The notes under the pieces were generated by a model. It ran no database searches and was not told the origin of the DNA. It saw only the letters and a list, made by a program, of their open reading frames with translations. Shown here one piece after another: positions 7,443-16,387 of a stretch of DNA of 64,000 bases. Both the position numbers and the translations under genes were made by a program. Where the stretch lies: NCBI GenBank assembly GCA_026392465.1, contig JAPLCA010000029.1, positions 124,001 through 188,000 of the forward strand. Reading direction: 5' to 3'. Every line of letters starts with the position of its first letter. Within the stretch, counting starts at the first letter, position 1. This DNA comes from Propionibacteriales bacterium. GTDB lineage: Bacteria; Actinomycetota; Actinomycetes; Propionibacteriales; Nocardioidaceae.

Positions 7443-8399
7443 GTGGGCACCTGGACAGACCGCGGCGGCGCCTCGACCGCCCCCCTGGGCACCGCGACCG
7501 CGGTCACCATCGGCACCTTCGACGGCGTTCACCGGGGGCACCAGGCCCTGCTGCGACGTACCCGCGAGGTCGCGGGCGACCTGCCCGTCGTCGCCGTCAC
7601 GTTCGACCCGCACCCGGTGGCGGTCTTCGCCCCCGACCGCGTCCCGCCTCGGCTCACGTCGCTGCAGCGCCGGATCGAGCTGCTGCACGAGCCGGCGCCC
7701 GGGGTGCGTGGCGCCGACCACGTGCGGGTGCTCGACTTCGACCGCTCGATGGCGGCGTGGTCACCGGAGGAGTTCGTGGAGCGTGTGGTCGTCGAGGAGC
7801 TCGGCGCGCGGCACGTCGTCGTCGGCGAGAACTTCACCTTCGGGGCGAGGGCGTCGGGGACGACCGACACCCTGCGCGAGCTGTGCGCACGGCACGGGTG
7901 CGACGCCAGCGCGTTCACGCTCGTCGGCGACGGTCACGGGGCCGACGGCGTCCCGTGGTCGTCCACGCGGGTCCGCGCGCTCGTCGGCGAGGCCCGCCTC
8001 GAGGAGGCCGCCGAGCTGCTCGGCCGCCCGCACGAGGTCGACGGCGTCGTGACCCCTGGGGACCAGCGTGGACGCGACCTCGGGTTCCCCACCGCGAACG
8101 TGCCCGTGCAGGCCGACTACTGCGTGCCGCCCGACGGCGTCTACGCCGGTCGCCTCCTCACCGGCGACGCCGACTACCCCGCCGCGATCTCCGTGGGGAC
8201 CAACCCGACCTTCGCCGGGACCGAGCGCAGGGTGGAGTCCTACGTCATGGACCACGGGCACGACCTCGACCTCTACGGCCGCCCCGTGCGGGTGCAGCTC
8301 GTCGCCCACCTGCGGCCGATGGTCGCCTACCGCGGCGTCGACGCGCTGGTCGAGCAGATGCACGTCGACGTCGAGCAGGCGCGCGCCGTGCTCGGCTGA
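7443..8399 (+). CDS. ribF: Bifunctional riboflavin kinase / FMN adenylyltransferase
   Basis: Makes FMN from riboflavin and FAD from FMN using ATP. The 318-residue product has the N-terminal nucleotidyltransferase domain with [16 protein letters not shown] (HxGH-type motif), FDPHPVAVF, and the SSTRVRALV segment near residue 175, then the C-terminal riboflavin kinase domain beginning near residue 195 with [11 protein letters not shown] (PTAN motif) and [10 protein letters not shown]. Start GTG 7443 is the first in-frame start that leaves the N-terminus at a family-like length. The gene normally follows truB in this operon; here it has been separated by about 5 kb and now faces away from the two-component operon, sharing its upstream region with the element at 7381-7408. 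Confidence 0.96.
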   Translation: MGTWTDRGGASTAPLGTATAVTIGTFDGVHRGHQALLRRTREVAGDLPVVAVTFDPHPVAVFAPDRVPPRLTSLQRRIELLHEPAPGVRGADHVRVLDFDRSMAAWSPEEFVERVVVEELGARHVVVGENFTFGARASGTTDTLRELCARHGCDASAFTLVGDGHGADGVPWSSTRVRALVGEARLEEAAELLGRPHEVDGVVTPGDQRGRDLGFPTANVPVQADYCVPPDGVYAGRLLTGDADYPAAISVGTNPTFAGTERRVESYVMDHGHDLDLYGRPVRVQLVAHLRPMVAYRGVDALVEQMHVDVEQARAVLG

Positions 8400-8545
8400 G
8401 GCCGCACGCCGTCGAGCACGGCGAGGCGATTCGTCGGAACGACCGGCGCGCTGATAACCTGGACGACGGCGTACGAACGCCCACGGTCCGTAGAGCCCCG
8501 GTGGACATGCCCGGGCGCGCCGTGCAACGACCTCCCAGGAGAAGA

Positions 8546-8836
8546 ATGTCGAAGAAGACCGCTGCCCCCACCGTCGCCGGTACCCCGCGTGACGAGATCA
8601 TCAGCCAGTACGCCCGCAGCGAGGGCGACACCGGCTCCCCGGAGGTCCAGGTCGCGCTGCTCACGCAGCGCATCTCGCACCTGACGGACCACCTCAAGGA
8701 GCACAAGCACGACCACCACAGCCGTCGTGGCCTGCTGCTGCTCGTCGGTCGCCGTCGTCGCCTGCTGAACTACCTGCAGAACACCGACATCGAGCGCTAC
8801 CGCTCGCTGATCGAGCGTCTCGGTCTGCGTCGCTGA
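8546..8836 (+). CDS. rpsO: 30S ribosomal protein S15
   Basis: S15 is a primary binder of the 16S rRNA central domain. The 96-residue product is slightly longer than the usual 89, with an N-terminal extension [19 protein letters not shown]; the core carries the family sequences [32 protein letters not shown] and [11 protein letters not shown] 8546 follows an AGGAGAAG ribosome-binding site. A TAACCT box about 90 bp upstream (near 8455) may be its promoter. It is followed by a strong hairpin and then pnp, the rpsO-pnp arrangement conserved across bacteria. Confidence 0.97.
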   Translation: MSKKTAAPTVAGTPRDEIISQYARSEGDTGSPEVQVALLTQRISHLTDHLKEHKHDHHSRRGLLLLVGRRRRLLNYLQNTDIERYRSLIERLGLRR

Positions 8837-8840
8837 CCTC

Positions 8841-8875
8841 GTTCAGGCGGTCACCCCCCGGGTGGCCGCCTGAAC
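8841..8875. terminator. Hairpin terminator after rpsO
   Basis: GTTCAGGCGG-TCACC (8841-8855) pairs with GGTGG-CCGCCTGAAC (8861-8875), a stem of about 15 bp with a 5-nt loop, five bases after the rpsO stop. No T tract. In other bacteria the rpsO-pnp spacer holds both a terminator and RNase processing sites. Confidence 0.7.
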
Positions 8876-9072
8876 TGCATCCGGGGCCACGCGCCCCGAC
8901 AACTGAACACGACACATCCACGGACGAGAGCCGCCACGTCGGGTCCGGTCCTCGGTAGTGGCCCTCGGGACGGCGGACGCCGGGCCGCGGGCCTCGATCG
9001 AAGACCGACCACCATCACGGCAGGTCCGGGTCTCGTCCCACCGCGCGACGCACGTCGCGAGAAGGGACTCCC

Positions 9073-11304
9073 ATGTCCGACACCATCCACGCCATCGAGA
9101 CCGTCATCGACAACGGTCAGTACGGCACCCGCACCATCCGCTTCGAGACGGGCCAGCTCGCCCGCCAGGCCGCCGGCTCCGTCTCCGCGTTCCTCGACGA
9201 CGACACGATGCTGCTCTCGGCCACCACCGCCGGCAAGCAGCCCAAGGACCACTTCGACTTCTTCCCGCTGACGGTCGACGTCGAGGAGCGCATGTACGCC
9301 GCGGGTCGCATCCCCGGCTCGTTCTTCCGTCGCGAGGGCCGCCCGGGCGAGGACGCGATCCTCACCTGTCGCCTCATCGACCGCCCGCTGCGCCCGACCT
9401 TCAAGAAGGGTCTGCGCAACGAGGTCCAGGTCGTCATCACGGTCCTGGCCCTCAACCCCGACACGCCCTACGACGTGCTCGCCATCAACGCCGCCTCGGC
9501 GTCGACGCAGATCTCCGGCCTGCCGTTCTCCGGCCCCATCGGTGCCACGCGCGTCGCGCTCATCGACGGCCAGTGGGTCGCGTTCCCGACGCACAGCCAG
9601 CTCGAGGACGCCGTCTTCGACATGGTCGTCGCGGGCCGCATCGCCACGCAGCCCGACGGCTCGACCGACGTCGCGATCATGATGGTCGAGGCCGAGTCCA
9701 CCGAGTCCACCTGGGACCTCGTGCAGTCCGGCGTCCAGGCGCCGACCGAGGAGGTCGTCGCCGGCGGCCTCGAGGCGTCGAAGACCTTCATCCGTCAGCT
9801 CTGCGAGGCCCAGCAGCAGCTCGCCGAGGCCGCCGCGAAGCCCGTCCAGGACTTCCCGGTCTTCCTCGACTTCCAGGACGACGTCTACGACGCCGTCGCC
9901 GCCGTCGCGTCCGGCCCGCTGGCCGAGGCCCTCACGATCGTCTCCAAGGCCGACCGCGAGGAGCGCGAGAGCGCGATCAAGGCTGACGTGCTCGACCAGC
10001 TCGGTGAGCAGTTCGCGGGCCGCGAGAAGGAGGTCGGTGCCGCGCTGCGCGCCGTCACCAAGAGCCTCGTGCGCCAGCGCGTGCTGCGCGACAAGGTGCG
10101 CATCGACGGTCGTGGCCTCGCCGACATCCGCGAGCTCTCCGCCGAGGTCGGCGTCGTCCCGCGCGTGCACGGCTCGGCCCTGTTCCAGCGCGGTGAGACC
10201 CAGATCCTGGGCATCACCACGCTGAACATGCTCGACCTGGTCCAGAAGCTCGACACCCTGAGCCCCGAGACCACGCGTCGCTACATGCACAACTACAACT
10301 TCCCGCCGTTCTCGACGGGTGAGACGGGCCGCGTCGGCTCGCCGAAGCGTCGCGAGATCGGTCACGGCGCGCTCGCCGGCCGTGCGCTGCTGCCGGTGCT
10401 CCCGACCACCGAGGAGTTCCCGTACGCGATCCGCCAGGTCTCGGAGGCGCTGAGCTCCAACGGCTCGACGTCGATGGGCTCGGTCTGCGCCTCGACGCTC
10501 GGCCTGCTCAACGCCGGTGTGCCGCTGCGCGCCCCGGTCGCCGGCATCGCGATGGGCCTCATCTCCGGCGAGGTCGACGGCGCCACCCAGTACGTCACCC
10601 TCACCGACATCCTCGGTGCGGAGGACGCCTACGGCGACATGGACTTCAAGGTCGCCGGCACGCCGGACTTCATCACCGCCCTGCAGCTGGACACCAAGCT
10701 CGACGGCATCCCCGCCGACGTGCTGGCCGGTGCCCTCACCCAGGCCAAGGGTGCGCGTCTGACGATCCTCGACGTCATGTCCGAGGCGATCGACACGCCC
10801 GACGAGATGAGCCAGTTCGCGCCGCGCATCATCACGGTGAAGGTGCCGGTCGACAAGATCGGCGAGGTCATCGGCCCCAAGGGCAAGATGATCAACCAGA
10901 TCCAGGCCGACACCGGTGCCAAGATCTCGATCGAGGACGACGGCACGGTGTACATCGCGGGCGAGGGTGGCGGCTCGGCCGACGCCGCACGCGACGCGAT
11001 CAACGCGATCGCGAACCCGACGATGCCCGAGGTCGGCGAGCGCTACCTCGGCACCGTGGTCAAGACGGTCGACTTCGGCGCGTTCGTCGCGCTGTCGCCC
11101 GGCAAGGACGGCCTGCTGCACATCAGCAAGCTGCGCGACCTCAACGGCGGCCAGCGGGTCAGCAGCGTCGACGACGTGCTGACCGTCGGCCAGAAGGTCC
11201 AGGTCGAGATCGCCGAGCTCGGCGACCGCGGCAAGATCTCGCTGATCCCGGTCGTGGCCGACGCGGCTGCCGAGGAGGCCGCCGAGGCCGGCGCCGACGC
11301 CTGA
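9073..11304 (+). CDS. pnp: Polyribonucleotide nucleotidyltransferase (PNPase)
   Basis: A trimeric 3'-5' phosphorolytic exoribonuclease and RNA tailing enzyme. 743 residues: two RNase PH-like domains (about 15-230 and 345-580) linked by a helical domain, with [10 protein letters not shown] in the first and [25 protein letters not shown] as the phosphate/RNA-binding landmark of the second (given here as residues about 410-434). A KH domain follows, containing [16 protein letters not shown] and [10 protein letters not shown], then an S1 domain with [16 protein letters not shown] and [11 protein letters not shown] 9073 is preceded by AGAAGGGA. The 236-nt leader from rpsO (8837-9072) holds the rpsO terminator and otherwise no gene; autogenous control in this leader is known for PNPase in other bacteria but not shown here. 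Confidence 0.97.
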   Translation: MSDTIHAIETVIDNGQYGTRTIRFETGQLARQAAGSVSAFLDDDTMLLSATTAGKQPKDHFDFFPLTVDVEERMYAAGRIPGSFFRREGRPGEDAILTCRLIDRPLRPTFKKGLRNEVQVVITVLALNPDTPYDVLAINAASASTQISGLPFSGPIGATRVALIDGQWVAFPTHSQLEDAVFDMVVAGRIATQPDGSTDVAIMMVEAESTESTWDLVQSGVQAPTEEVVAGGLEASKTFIRQLCEAQQQLAEAAAKPVQDFPVFLDFQDDVYDAVAAVASGPLAEALTIVSKADREERESAIKADVLDQLGEQFAGREKEVGAALRAVTKSLVRQRVLRDKVRIDGRGLADIRELSAEVGVVPRVHGSALFQRGETQILGITTLNMLDLVQKLDTLSPETTRRYMHNYNFPPFSTGETGRVGSPKRREIGHGALAGRALLPVLPTTEEFPYAIRQVSEALSSNGSTSMGSVCASTLGLLNAGVPLRAPVAGIAMGLISGEVDGATQYVTLTDILGAEDAYGDMDFKVAGTPDFITALQLDTKLDGIPADVLAGALTQAKGARLTILDVMSEAIDTPDEMSQFAPRIITVKVPVDKIGEVIGPKGKMINQIQADTGAKISIEDDGTVYIAGEGGGSADAARDAINAIANPTMPEVGERYLGTVVKTVDFGAFVALSPGKDGLLHISKLRDLNGGQRVSSVDDVLTVGQKVQVEIAELGDRGKISLIPVVADAAAEEAAEAGADA

Positions 11305-11317
11305 TCCACGCACGGCC

Positions 11318-11353
11318 GACGAGGCCCCTGCCCCTCGGGGTGGGGGCCTCGTC
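11318..11353. terminator. Terminator after pnp
   Basis: GACGAGGCCCC (11318-11328) pairs with GGGGCCTCGTC (11343-11353), 11-bp stem with a 14-nt loop that can pair further, 14 bp after the pnp stop. Confidence 0.75.
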
Positions 11354-11391
11354 GCGTCCGGGCCCCGGGCGCTCGTGAGACGATCCGGAGG

Positions 11392-12603
11392 GTGAGCGAC
11401 TTCCGTGAACGTGCCGCGACCCTGGACGCCGCAGACCCGCTCGCCGCCTGGCGGCAGCAGTTCCAGCTCGACGCCGACGTCGTCGCCTACCTCGACGGCA
11501 ACTCGCTCGGACGTCTGCCGCTGCGCACCCGCGAGCGGCTGGCGACGTTCGTGCGCGAGGAGTGGGGTGCTCGCCTGATCCGCGGCTGGTCCGAGGGGTG
11601 GGTCGAGCTCCCGGTCGTCGTGGGCGACGAGGTCGGCGCGCTGCTCGGGGCCGCTCCAGGCCAGACGGTGGTCGGCGACTCGACCTCGATCGGCATCGCC
11701 AAGGCGCTGCACGCCGCCGCCTCGCTGGCGACCGGGCGCACCCGGCTCGTCGTCGATGCCGGCGACTTCCCGACCGACCGCTACCTCGCCGCGGAGGTCG
11801 CCCGGCAGCGCGGCCTCGAGCTCGTCGTCGTGCACCGCGACGCCGACGGGGACGTCGCCGGCCCCTTGGCCGACGTGCTCGACGAGCGGACGGCCGTCGT
11901 GCTGCTGAGCCACGTCGACTACCGGACGGGCGTGCTGCTCGACCTGCCGGCGCTGACGACGCAGGTGCACGCGGCGGGTGCGCTCGTGGTGTGGGACCTC
12001 TGCCACTCGGCGGGCGTGGTCCCGACGTCGCTGGACGCCGCCGACGTCGACCTCGCGGTCGGGTGCACCTACAAGTACCTCAACGGGGGTCCGGGGGCGC
12101 CGGCGTTCCTGTACGCCGCGGCCCGGCACCTGCCGCACCTCGAGCAGCCGCTGCCCGGGTGGTGGAGCGCCGACGACCTGTTCGCGATGGCCGAGGAATA
12201 CCGCCCCGCCACCGACGCACGGCGGCTGCTCTCCGGCACCCCGAACGTGGCTGGTCTCGTGGCCGTGCGCGAGGGCGTGGCGATGGTCGCGGAGGCCGGG
12301 GTCGCTACCGCGCGGACGAAGTCCGAGCTGCTGACCGGCTTCGCGGTCGACGCCCTCGACGCCCTCGCCGAGAAGGGCGTCGAGCTGCAGCTGGTCACGC
12401 CGCGCGATCCCACCCGACGGGGAAGCCACGTCACCGTCCGGGTGCCCGACGCCCGGGCGCTCACGGAGCGGCTCACCGACCGCGGCGTCGTCCCCGACTT
12501 CCGCGAGCCCGACCTCCTGCGCCTGGGCCTCGCACCGCTCACGACGTCCTTCGCCGAGCTCCACGCCGGGCTCTCGGTCCTGGCCGAGGAGCTCGCTCAC
12601 TAG
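11392..12603 (+). CDS. kynU: Kynureninase
   Basis: PLP enzyme hydrolysing L-kynurenine to anthranilate and alanine (tryptophan catabolism). 403 residues, normal length. Family landmarks: YLDGNSLGRLP (33-43), the RLIRGWSEGW segment, VGDSTSIGIAKAL, the cofactor-binding WDLCHSAGVVP with Asp202 and His205, and the Schiff-base Lys228 in VGCTYKYLNGGPGAPAFLY, followed by LPGWWS. GTG 11392 is preceded by CCGGAGG at a workable distance. The other genes of the pathway (tryptophan dioxygenase, kynurenine formamidase) are not in the window, so it is isolated here, between pnp and dapB. A TAGGCT box spans its stop codon and appears to drive dapB. Confidence 0.93.
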   Translation: MSDFRERAATLDAADPLAAWRQQFQLDADVVAYLDGNSLGRLPLRTRERLATFVREEWGARLIRGWSEGWVELPVVVGDEVGALLGAAPGQTVVGDSTSIGIAKALHAAASLATGRTRLVVDAGDFPTDRYLAAEVARQRGLELVVVHRDADGDVAGPLADVLDERTAVVLLSHVDYRTGVLLDLPALTTQVHAAGALVVWDLCHSAGVVPTSLDAADVDLAVGCTYKYLNGGPGAPAFLYAAARHLPHLEQPLPGWWSADDLFAMAEEYRPATDARRLLSGTPNVAGLVAVREGVAMVAEAGVATARTKSELLTGFAVDALDALAEKGVELQLVTPRDPTRRGSHVTVRVPDARALTERLTDRGVVPDFREPDLLRLGLAPLTTSFAELHAGLSVLAEELAH

Positions 12604-12606
12604 GCT
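12601..12606 (+). promoter_or_regulatory. -10-like box for dapB (leaderless)
   Basis: TAGGCT begins with the kynU stop codon TAG and ends 6 nt before the dapB ATG at 12613. No Shine-Dalgarno is visible. Confidence 0.5.
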
Positions 12607-12612
12607 GGGCGC

Positions 12613-13362
12613 ATGACGACTCGCGTAGCCGTGCTGGGCGCCCAGGGGCGCATGGGATCGACGTCGGTGACGGCGCTGGAGGCGGCCGAGGGGCTCGAGG
12701 TCGTCGCCCGGGTCGACGTGGGCGACGCGCTGGAGCAGGTCACGGAGCACGGGGCCGACGTCGCGCTCGTCTTCACGACTCCCGACGTCGCGCTCGACCA
12801 GGTGCTGTGGTGCGTGGAGCAGGGGGTGCACGTCGTCGTCGGCACCTCCGGCTTCGACGGCGACCGGCTGCGGGCGGTGCAGGACGCGGTCGAGCAGCGT
12901 TCAGGAGCGAGCGTGCTGGTGGTCCCGAACTTCTCGATCGGCGCGGTGCTCCTCATGCGCTTCGCCGCGACAGCCGCTCCCTTCTTCGAGTCCGTCGAGA
13001 TCATCGAGATGCACCACCCCGCGAAGGTCGACGCGCCGTCGGGCACGGCCGTGCGCACCGCCGAGCTGGTGGCTGCGGCGCGCGCCGAGGCCGGCTCGGC
13101 CGCGGTGCCCGACGCGACCACCACCGACCCCGACGGGGCCCGCGGTGCGAAGGTCGACGGCATCACCGTGCACGCCGTGCGCTCGCGCGGCTTCGTCGCG
13201 TCGCAGGAGGTGCTCCTCGGTGGGGAGGGAGAGGTCCTGTCGCTGCGCCACGACTCCTCGACCCGTGAGTCGTTCATGCCCGGCGTCGTCGCGGCCGTCC
13301 GGCACGTGGCGGACCGGCCCGGTGTCACCGTGGGGCTCGACGCGGTGCTCGGACTCGACTGA
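12613..13362 (+). CDS. dapB: 4-hydroxy-tetrahydrodipicolinate reductase
   Basis: NAD(P)H-dependent reductase of the lysine/diaminopimelate pathway, following DapA. 249 residues. The N-terminal Rossmann motif is VLGAQGRMGS (8-17); the nicotinamide-side loop is VVGTSGF; the catalytic segment EMHHPAKVDAPSGTA holds the paired His and the Lys that act on the substrate; GITVHAVRSRGFVASQEVL closes the C-terminal domain. The length matches the short actinobacterial DapB. The partner dapA lies at 19667 and dapF at 53454, each with its own promoter. Confidence 0.96.
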   Translation: MTTRVAVLGAQGRMGSTSVTALEAAEGLEVVARVDVGDALEQVTEHGADVALVFTTPDVALDQVLWCVEQGVHVVVGTSGFDGDRLRAVQDAVEQRSGASVLVVPNFSIGAVLLMRFAATAAPFFESVEIIEMHHPAKVDAPSGTAVRTAELVAAARAEAGSAAVPDATTTDPDGARGAKVDGITVHAVRSRGFVASQEVLLGGEGEVLSLRHDSSTRESFMPGVVAAVRHVADRPGVTVGLDAVLGLD

Positions 13363-13380
13363 GCGCCGTCGCCGCCCGGC

Positions 13381-13683
13381 TCAGAGCCGCAGCAGCGCCG
13401 CCGTGAGGGCCGCGGCGACGACCATCGGCAGGAACGGCACGCGCAGCGCCAGGAGCACGGCCGCCACCCCCAGGCCGGCGAGCCGCGCGTCGACCGCGAG
13501 CCGGGGCCCGTCGGCCAGCACCTGCACGGCCACCAGGGCGCCGAGCAGCCCCACGGGGATCAGACTGACCGCACGCTGCGTCGTCGCGTGCTCGAGCACG
13601 CGGTCGGGGACGGACAGTCCGGCGACCTTCAGCACGTAGCAGCCGACGCACGTGAGGACGATGCCCACCCACAGAGCGCTCAC
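13381..13683 (-). CDS. azlD: AzlD-family branched-chain amino acid exporter subunit
   Basis: 100 residues with three or four hydrophobic helices (WVGIVLTCVGCYVLKV, LIPVGLLGALVAVQVL, LGVAAVLLALRV, FLPMVVAAALTAALL). AzlD-type proteins pair with AzlC to form BrnFE/AzlCD exporters for branched-chain amino acids or methionine. GTG start at 13683 overlaps the azlC stop by four bases, so the two are co-translated, which supports the pairing. The gene ends the four-gene minus-strand operon SPFH - acetyltransferase - azlC - azlD and converges on dapB. Confidence 0.88.
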   Translation of the reverse strand: MSALWVGIVLTCVGCYVLKVAGLSVPDRVLEHATTQRAVSLIPVGLLGALVAVQVLADGPRLAVDARLAGLGVAAVLLALRVPFLPMVVAAALTAALLRL

Positions 13684-14369
13684 CTCCGCGCCCCGACGAG
13701 CAGGCCGACGGCCACCGCGACCGCCCCGCCGCCGATGATCGGCAGCCCGGCGGGCGTGACCGGCACCAGGCCGGCGGCCACGGCGGCGCCGCAGAGCGCG
13801 ACGAGGCGGGGGAGAGGTCCGTCCAGACGCGGCCAGAGCAGGCCCAGGAACGCGGCGCCGACGGCGGCGTCGAGGCCGTAGGCGCGGGGATCGCCGATCG
13901 CGGTCCCGGCGAGGGCACCCAGCAGCGTGGACAGGTTCCAGAGCACGAAGACCGACGTGCCCGTCCACCAGAACCCCAGCCGTCCGAGGGCGGGGTCGCG
14001 CTGGGCGAGGGCGACGGCGGTCGACTCGTCGATCACGAGGTGCGCACCGAGCGCCCGTCGCACCCCGCGGAGGCGCAGCACCGACGCGATGCTCAGGCCG
14101 TAGAACAGGTTGCGTGACCCGAGCAGCACCGACGTCACCGCCCCGGTGACCGGCGCTCCTCCGGCCGCCACGACGCCGATGAAGGCGAACTGCGACGCGC
14201 CCGTGAACGCGAGCAGGGACAGCACGCAGGTCTGCAGCACGTCGAGCCCCGACGTGGTGCCCAGCGCGCCGAACGAGACGCCGTAGGCGCCGGTCGCCAC
14301 GCCGACCCCGAGGGAGTCCGCGACGACACGACGCCGAGCCGCCGGCCCCGCAGCGGCCGCGTCGCTCAT
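13680..14369 (-). CDS. azlC: AzlC-family branched-chain amino acid permease subunit
   Basis: 229 residues, about seven or eight transmembrane segments. The family core is visible: SLGVGVATGAYGVSFGALG, a FTGASQFAFIGV segment, SVLLGSRNLFYGLS, and HLVIDESTAVAL. Together with AzlD it forms an exporter of branched-chain amino acids. ATG 14369 overlaps the end of the acetyltransferase gene by four bases. Substrate specificity cannot be read from the sequence; no adjacent Lrp-type regulator is present. Confidence 0.9.
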   Translation of the reverse strand: MSDAAAAGPAARRRVVADSLGVGVATGAYGVSFGALGTTSGLDVLQTCVLSLLAFTGASQFAFIGVVAAGGAPVTGAVTSVLLGSRNLFYGLSIASVLRLRGVRRALGAHLVIDESTAVALAQRDPALGRLGFWWTGTSVFVLWNLSTLLGALAGTAIGDPRAYGLDAAVGAAFLGLLWPRLDGPLPRLVALCGAAVAAGLVPVTPAGLPIIGGGAVAVAVGLLVGARR

Positions 14370-14884
14370 GCCTCGACGAGGGACGTGACGAGCCGGACCT
14401 GCTTGACCGTGCGACCACCCGACTCGTCGGCGAGCTCGCGGTGTGCCCCGTCGGCCGTCCAGCCGGTGCCGACGACGAACGCGCGCAGCCGGTCGTCGGT
14501 GGTCGGCACCCACCAGCGCGCCCGCGCGAAGCCGTCCGCCCGCAGGGTGTCGACCGCTGCCTGGAGCAGCCGCGAGCCGTGCCCCGCGTCGCGGTGCCCA
14601 GGGTCGACGAGCAGCTCGCCGACCTCGCCGTCGGCGACTCGGTCGGCGTCCGGGTCGTGGCACGGGTGCACGAACACGACTCCGCGCACCGACGCCTGCT
14701 CGAGGGCCACCAGCACGCGGGCCCGCGCGTCGGGCGGGGAGGTCAGCAGCCGGGCCCAGGCCGGCGCGAGGTCGACGTCGGGGACGTCGCCGAGGGCGGC
14801 ACCCCACGCGGAGCGCTGCACCCTGGCGATGGCCGGTGCGTCGTCCGGCCAGGCCAGCCGGACGCTGACGTCGGCGCCGCTCAC
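14366..14884 (-). CDS. GNAT-family N-acetyltransferase
   Basis: 172 residues with the acetyl-CoA fold: an N-terminal VRLAWPDDAPAIARVQRSAW, a central strand GEVGELLVDPGHRDAGHGSRLLQAA that contains the acetyl-CoA pyrophosphate loop (V-D-P-x3-D-A-G-H-G-S; the usual Q/R-x-x-G-x-G/A motif), and a C-terminal FVVGTGWTADGA. Substrate unknown. The GTG start at 14884 overlaps the SPFH gene stop by four bases and the gene end overlaps azlC by four, so all four genes of this operon are translationally coupled. Confidence 0.85.
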   Translation of the reverse strand: MSGADVSVRLAWPDDAPAIARVQRSAWGAALGDVPDVDLAPAWARLLTSPPDARARVLVALEQASVRGVVFVHPCHDPDADRVADGEVGELLVDPGHRDAGHGSRLLQAAVDTLRADGFARARWWVPTTDDRLRAFVVGTGWTADGAHRELADESGGRTVKQVRLVTSLVEA

Positions 14885-15534
14885 CGCGCGGCACAGCTCG
14901 GGCGCTCGACGACGACGCTGCCGCCGCCGGCCGCAGCCACCTCCGCCAGCCGCAGCGCGGCGAGGGCGGGGTGGTGGTCGAGCACGTCGGCGACGTTGGC
15001 GAGGTGTCGCACGGCTGCGCTCTGCCCCCGCGCCTCCTCCAGCGCCGCGACGGCGCGGTGCCGGGCCACCTCGGCGGCCTCGACCGCTCGGCGGACCTCC
15101 GCGGGCGGGAGCACGTCGGTGACGCGCAGCGACGTCACCTCCACCCCGACAGCGCCGACGGCAGCCGCCAGGTCGGCGGGGACGTCGTCCTCGGGCACGC
15201 CCGACGCGAGGCCGGCCAGGTCGGACGCGGCCGCCACGTCGCGGACGGCGCGCCGCGCTGCCTCGTAGACCACAGCCTTCGGGTCGAGCGCCATCGCGTG
15301 CCAGGCGACGGGGTCGACGACCCGCCAGGTCACCGTGGCACCGACCTTGACTCGCAGGCCGTCGGACGTCGGCACCTCCTGGGTGGCGAGGCCGAGCAGG
15401 CGCTCACGCACGTCGACGACGTGACGCACGGTGCGTCGGCGGCGCACTCGGTGACGGCCCGGTCCCAGGACGTCGACGAGGGCACCGTCGCGGTGCACCA
15501 GCACGCGTTCGTGGGGCTGGACGGTGATCTTCAC
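14881..15534 (-). CDS. SPFH/Band 7 (slipin-like) protein lacking a membrane anchor
   Basis: 217 residues. The SPFH fold is recognisable: HERVLVHRDGALVDVLGPGRH, the core QEVPTSDGLRVKVGATVTWRVVDP (about residues 55-78), AVRDVAAASDLAGL, and VGVEVTSLRVTDVLPPAEVRRAVEAAEVARHRA, which ends in the basic/helical flotillin-like tail. Slipins and stomatins normally begin with a transmembrane hairpin; none is present here and the protein starts directly in the SPFH domain, so it may be soluble or held by partners. GTG at 15534 is used; no better start is visible upstream. It leads the minus-strand operon with a GNAT enzyme and azlCD. Confidence 0.8.
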   Translation of the reverse strand: MKITVQPHERVLVHRDGALVDVLGPGRHRVRRRRTVRHVVDVRERLLGLATQEVPTSDGLRVKVGATVTWRVVDPVAWHAMALDPKAVVYEAARRAVRDVAAASDLAGLASGVPEDDVPADLAAAVGAVGVEVTSLRVTDVLPPAEVRRAVEAAEVARHRAVAALEEARGQSAAVRHLANVADVLDHHPALAALRLAEVAAAGGGSVVVERPSCAAR

Positions 15535-15833
15535 GATGGTCCTCTCGCGTGGTCTCGGATGGTGGATCGGCGCGGGGCGGCCCCGTGCGGGAGGCGGAGG
15601 ACCCGGAGTCCTGCAGGGCCTCGCGTCCAGGTGCCCCGGGAGGTCCCGGGGCTGCCGGCCCGCGCCGACGAGGGGAGTTGAACCCCACCCGCCGTGGCGG
15701 GATCACCCAGAGTGTCCTGTGGAGGGACGCGAGCGAGGTACGACACGTGGGACCGGGGCGGTGACGACCGCCGGGCCACTGATCCCGCTCGGCACCCAGT
15801 ATGGACCGGGCGTCGGGCAGGCTCCAAGCCCTT
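15535..15833. other. Intergenic region without a recognised gene
   Basis: About 300 bp between two minus-strand genes. It holds a CCCGCC-GT-GGCGGG hairpin (15688-15701) next to GGGG-AGTTGAA-CCCC (15672-15686). The second looks like a tRNA T-arm on the minus strand, but no acceptor or D-arm partner is found, so no tRNA is called. These hairpins may end transcription of the upstream membrane-protein gene. Confidence 0.6.
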
Positions 15834-16334
15834 TCACCAGGACCGGAAGCTCTCGACCAGCCTCGAGTCGGCGCCCTGGGCGTCCAGCATGGCGGCCGTC
15901 ATGGACAGGTTCCGCAGTCCCGGCCAGGTCTCCCAGCCGAGCAGGAAGAGACCGGGGACGCCGACGAGCAGGATCGTCCACCCTCCCCAGGAGCCGATGA
16001 ACGCGACCAGGATGGACACCAGCACGACGGTCTCGCAGAAGACGAGCTTGCGGACCGTCTGGGCGGCGAAGATGCCGACGGCGCGTCGCTGGTTCTCGGC
16101 GGGGTCCGCCTCGGGGTCCAGCGGCGACGACTGCAGCCACACGCGCTCGGACAGCACCGCTGCGGCGACCAGTCCGAGCGCGAGCACGCCGAGCAGCCAC
16201 CACGGCGGCAGGTCCGCGTCGGTGCCGCCCAGCGCCAGGAAGATCAGCGTCACGAAGGCGGCGGTCAGGACGATCTGCAGGAGGGCGAAACGGCGGACCT
16301 CCTGGGGCGAGGCCTCGTACTCGGCGAGGGGCAC
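15834..16334 (-). CDS. Hypothetical four-helix membrane protein
   Basis: 166 residues of unknown function. Four hydrophobic segments: about 16-36 ([20 protein letters not shown]), 45-61 ([17 protein letters not shown]), 98-114 ([16 protein letters not shown]) and 116-134 ([18 protein letters not shown]). The middle loop is acidic with [16 protein letters not shown], and the C-terminus ends [10 protein letters not shown]. No enzymatic motif is visible. It is transcribed divergently from thyA, with only 53 bp between starts. I do not assign a family. Confidence 0.75.
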   Translation of the reverse strand: MPLAEYEASPQEVRRFALLQIVLTAAFVTLIFLALGGTDADLPPWWLLGVLALGLVAAAVLSERVWLQSSPLDPEADPAENQRRAVGIFAAQTVRKLVFCETVVLVSILVAFIGSWGGWTILLVGVPGLFLLGWETWPGLRNLSMTAAMLDAQGADSRLVESFRSW

Positions 16335-16374
16335 GCCCAGAGTCTCGCACGACCGGGACGGTCGTGGGGGCGAG

Positions 16375-16380
16375 TATCCT
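16375..16380 (+). promoter_or_regulatory. -10-like box for thyA (leaderless)
   Basis: TATCCT ends 7 nt before the thyA ATG at 16388; no Shine-Dalgarno. Confidence 0.5.
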
Positions 16381-16387
16381 GCGAGTC

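Noticed and set aside
8851..12831. Minus-strand open frame of 1,326 codons
   Set aside because: It is the antisense of pnp, kynU and part of dapB; composition (Arg/Gly/Val/His/Asp with no domains) is typical of GC-rich antisense shadows.
15640..15720. tRNA-like T-arm (GGGG-TTCAACT-CCCC) with an adjacent variable-arm-like hairpin on the minus strand
   Set aside because: The expected 5' acceptor complement (GCCGACG) and D/anticodon arms are not found upstream, so no tRNA can be built.
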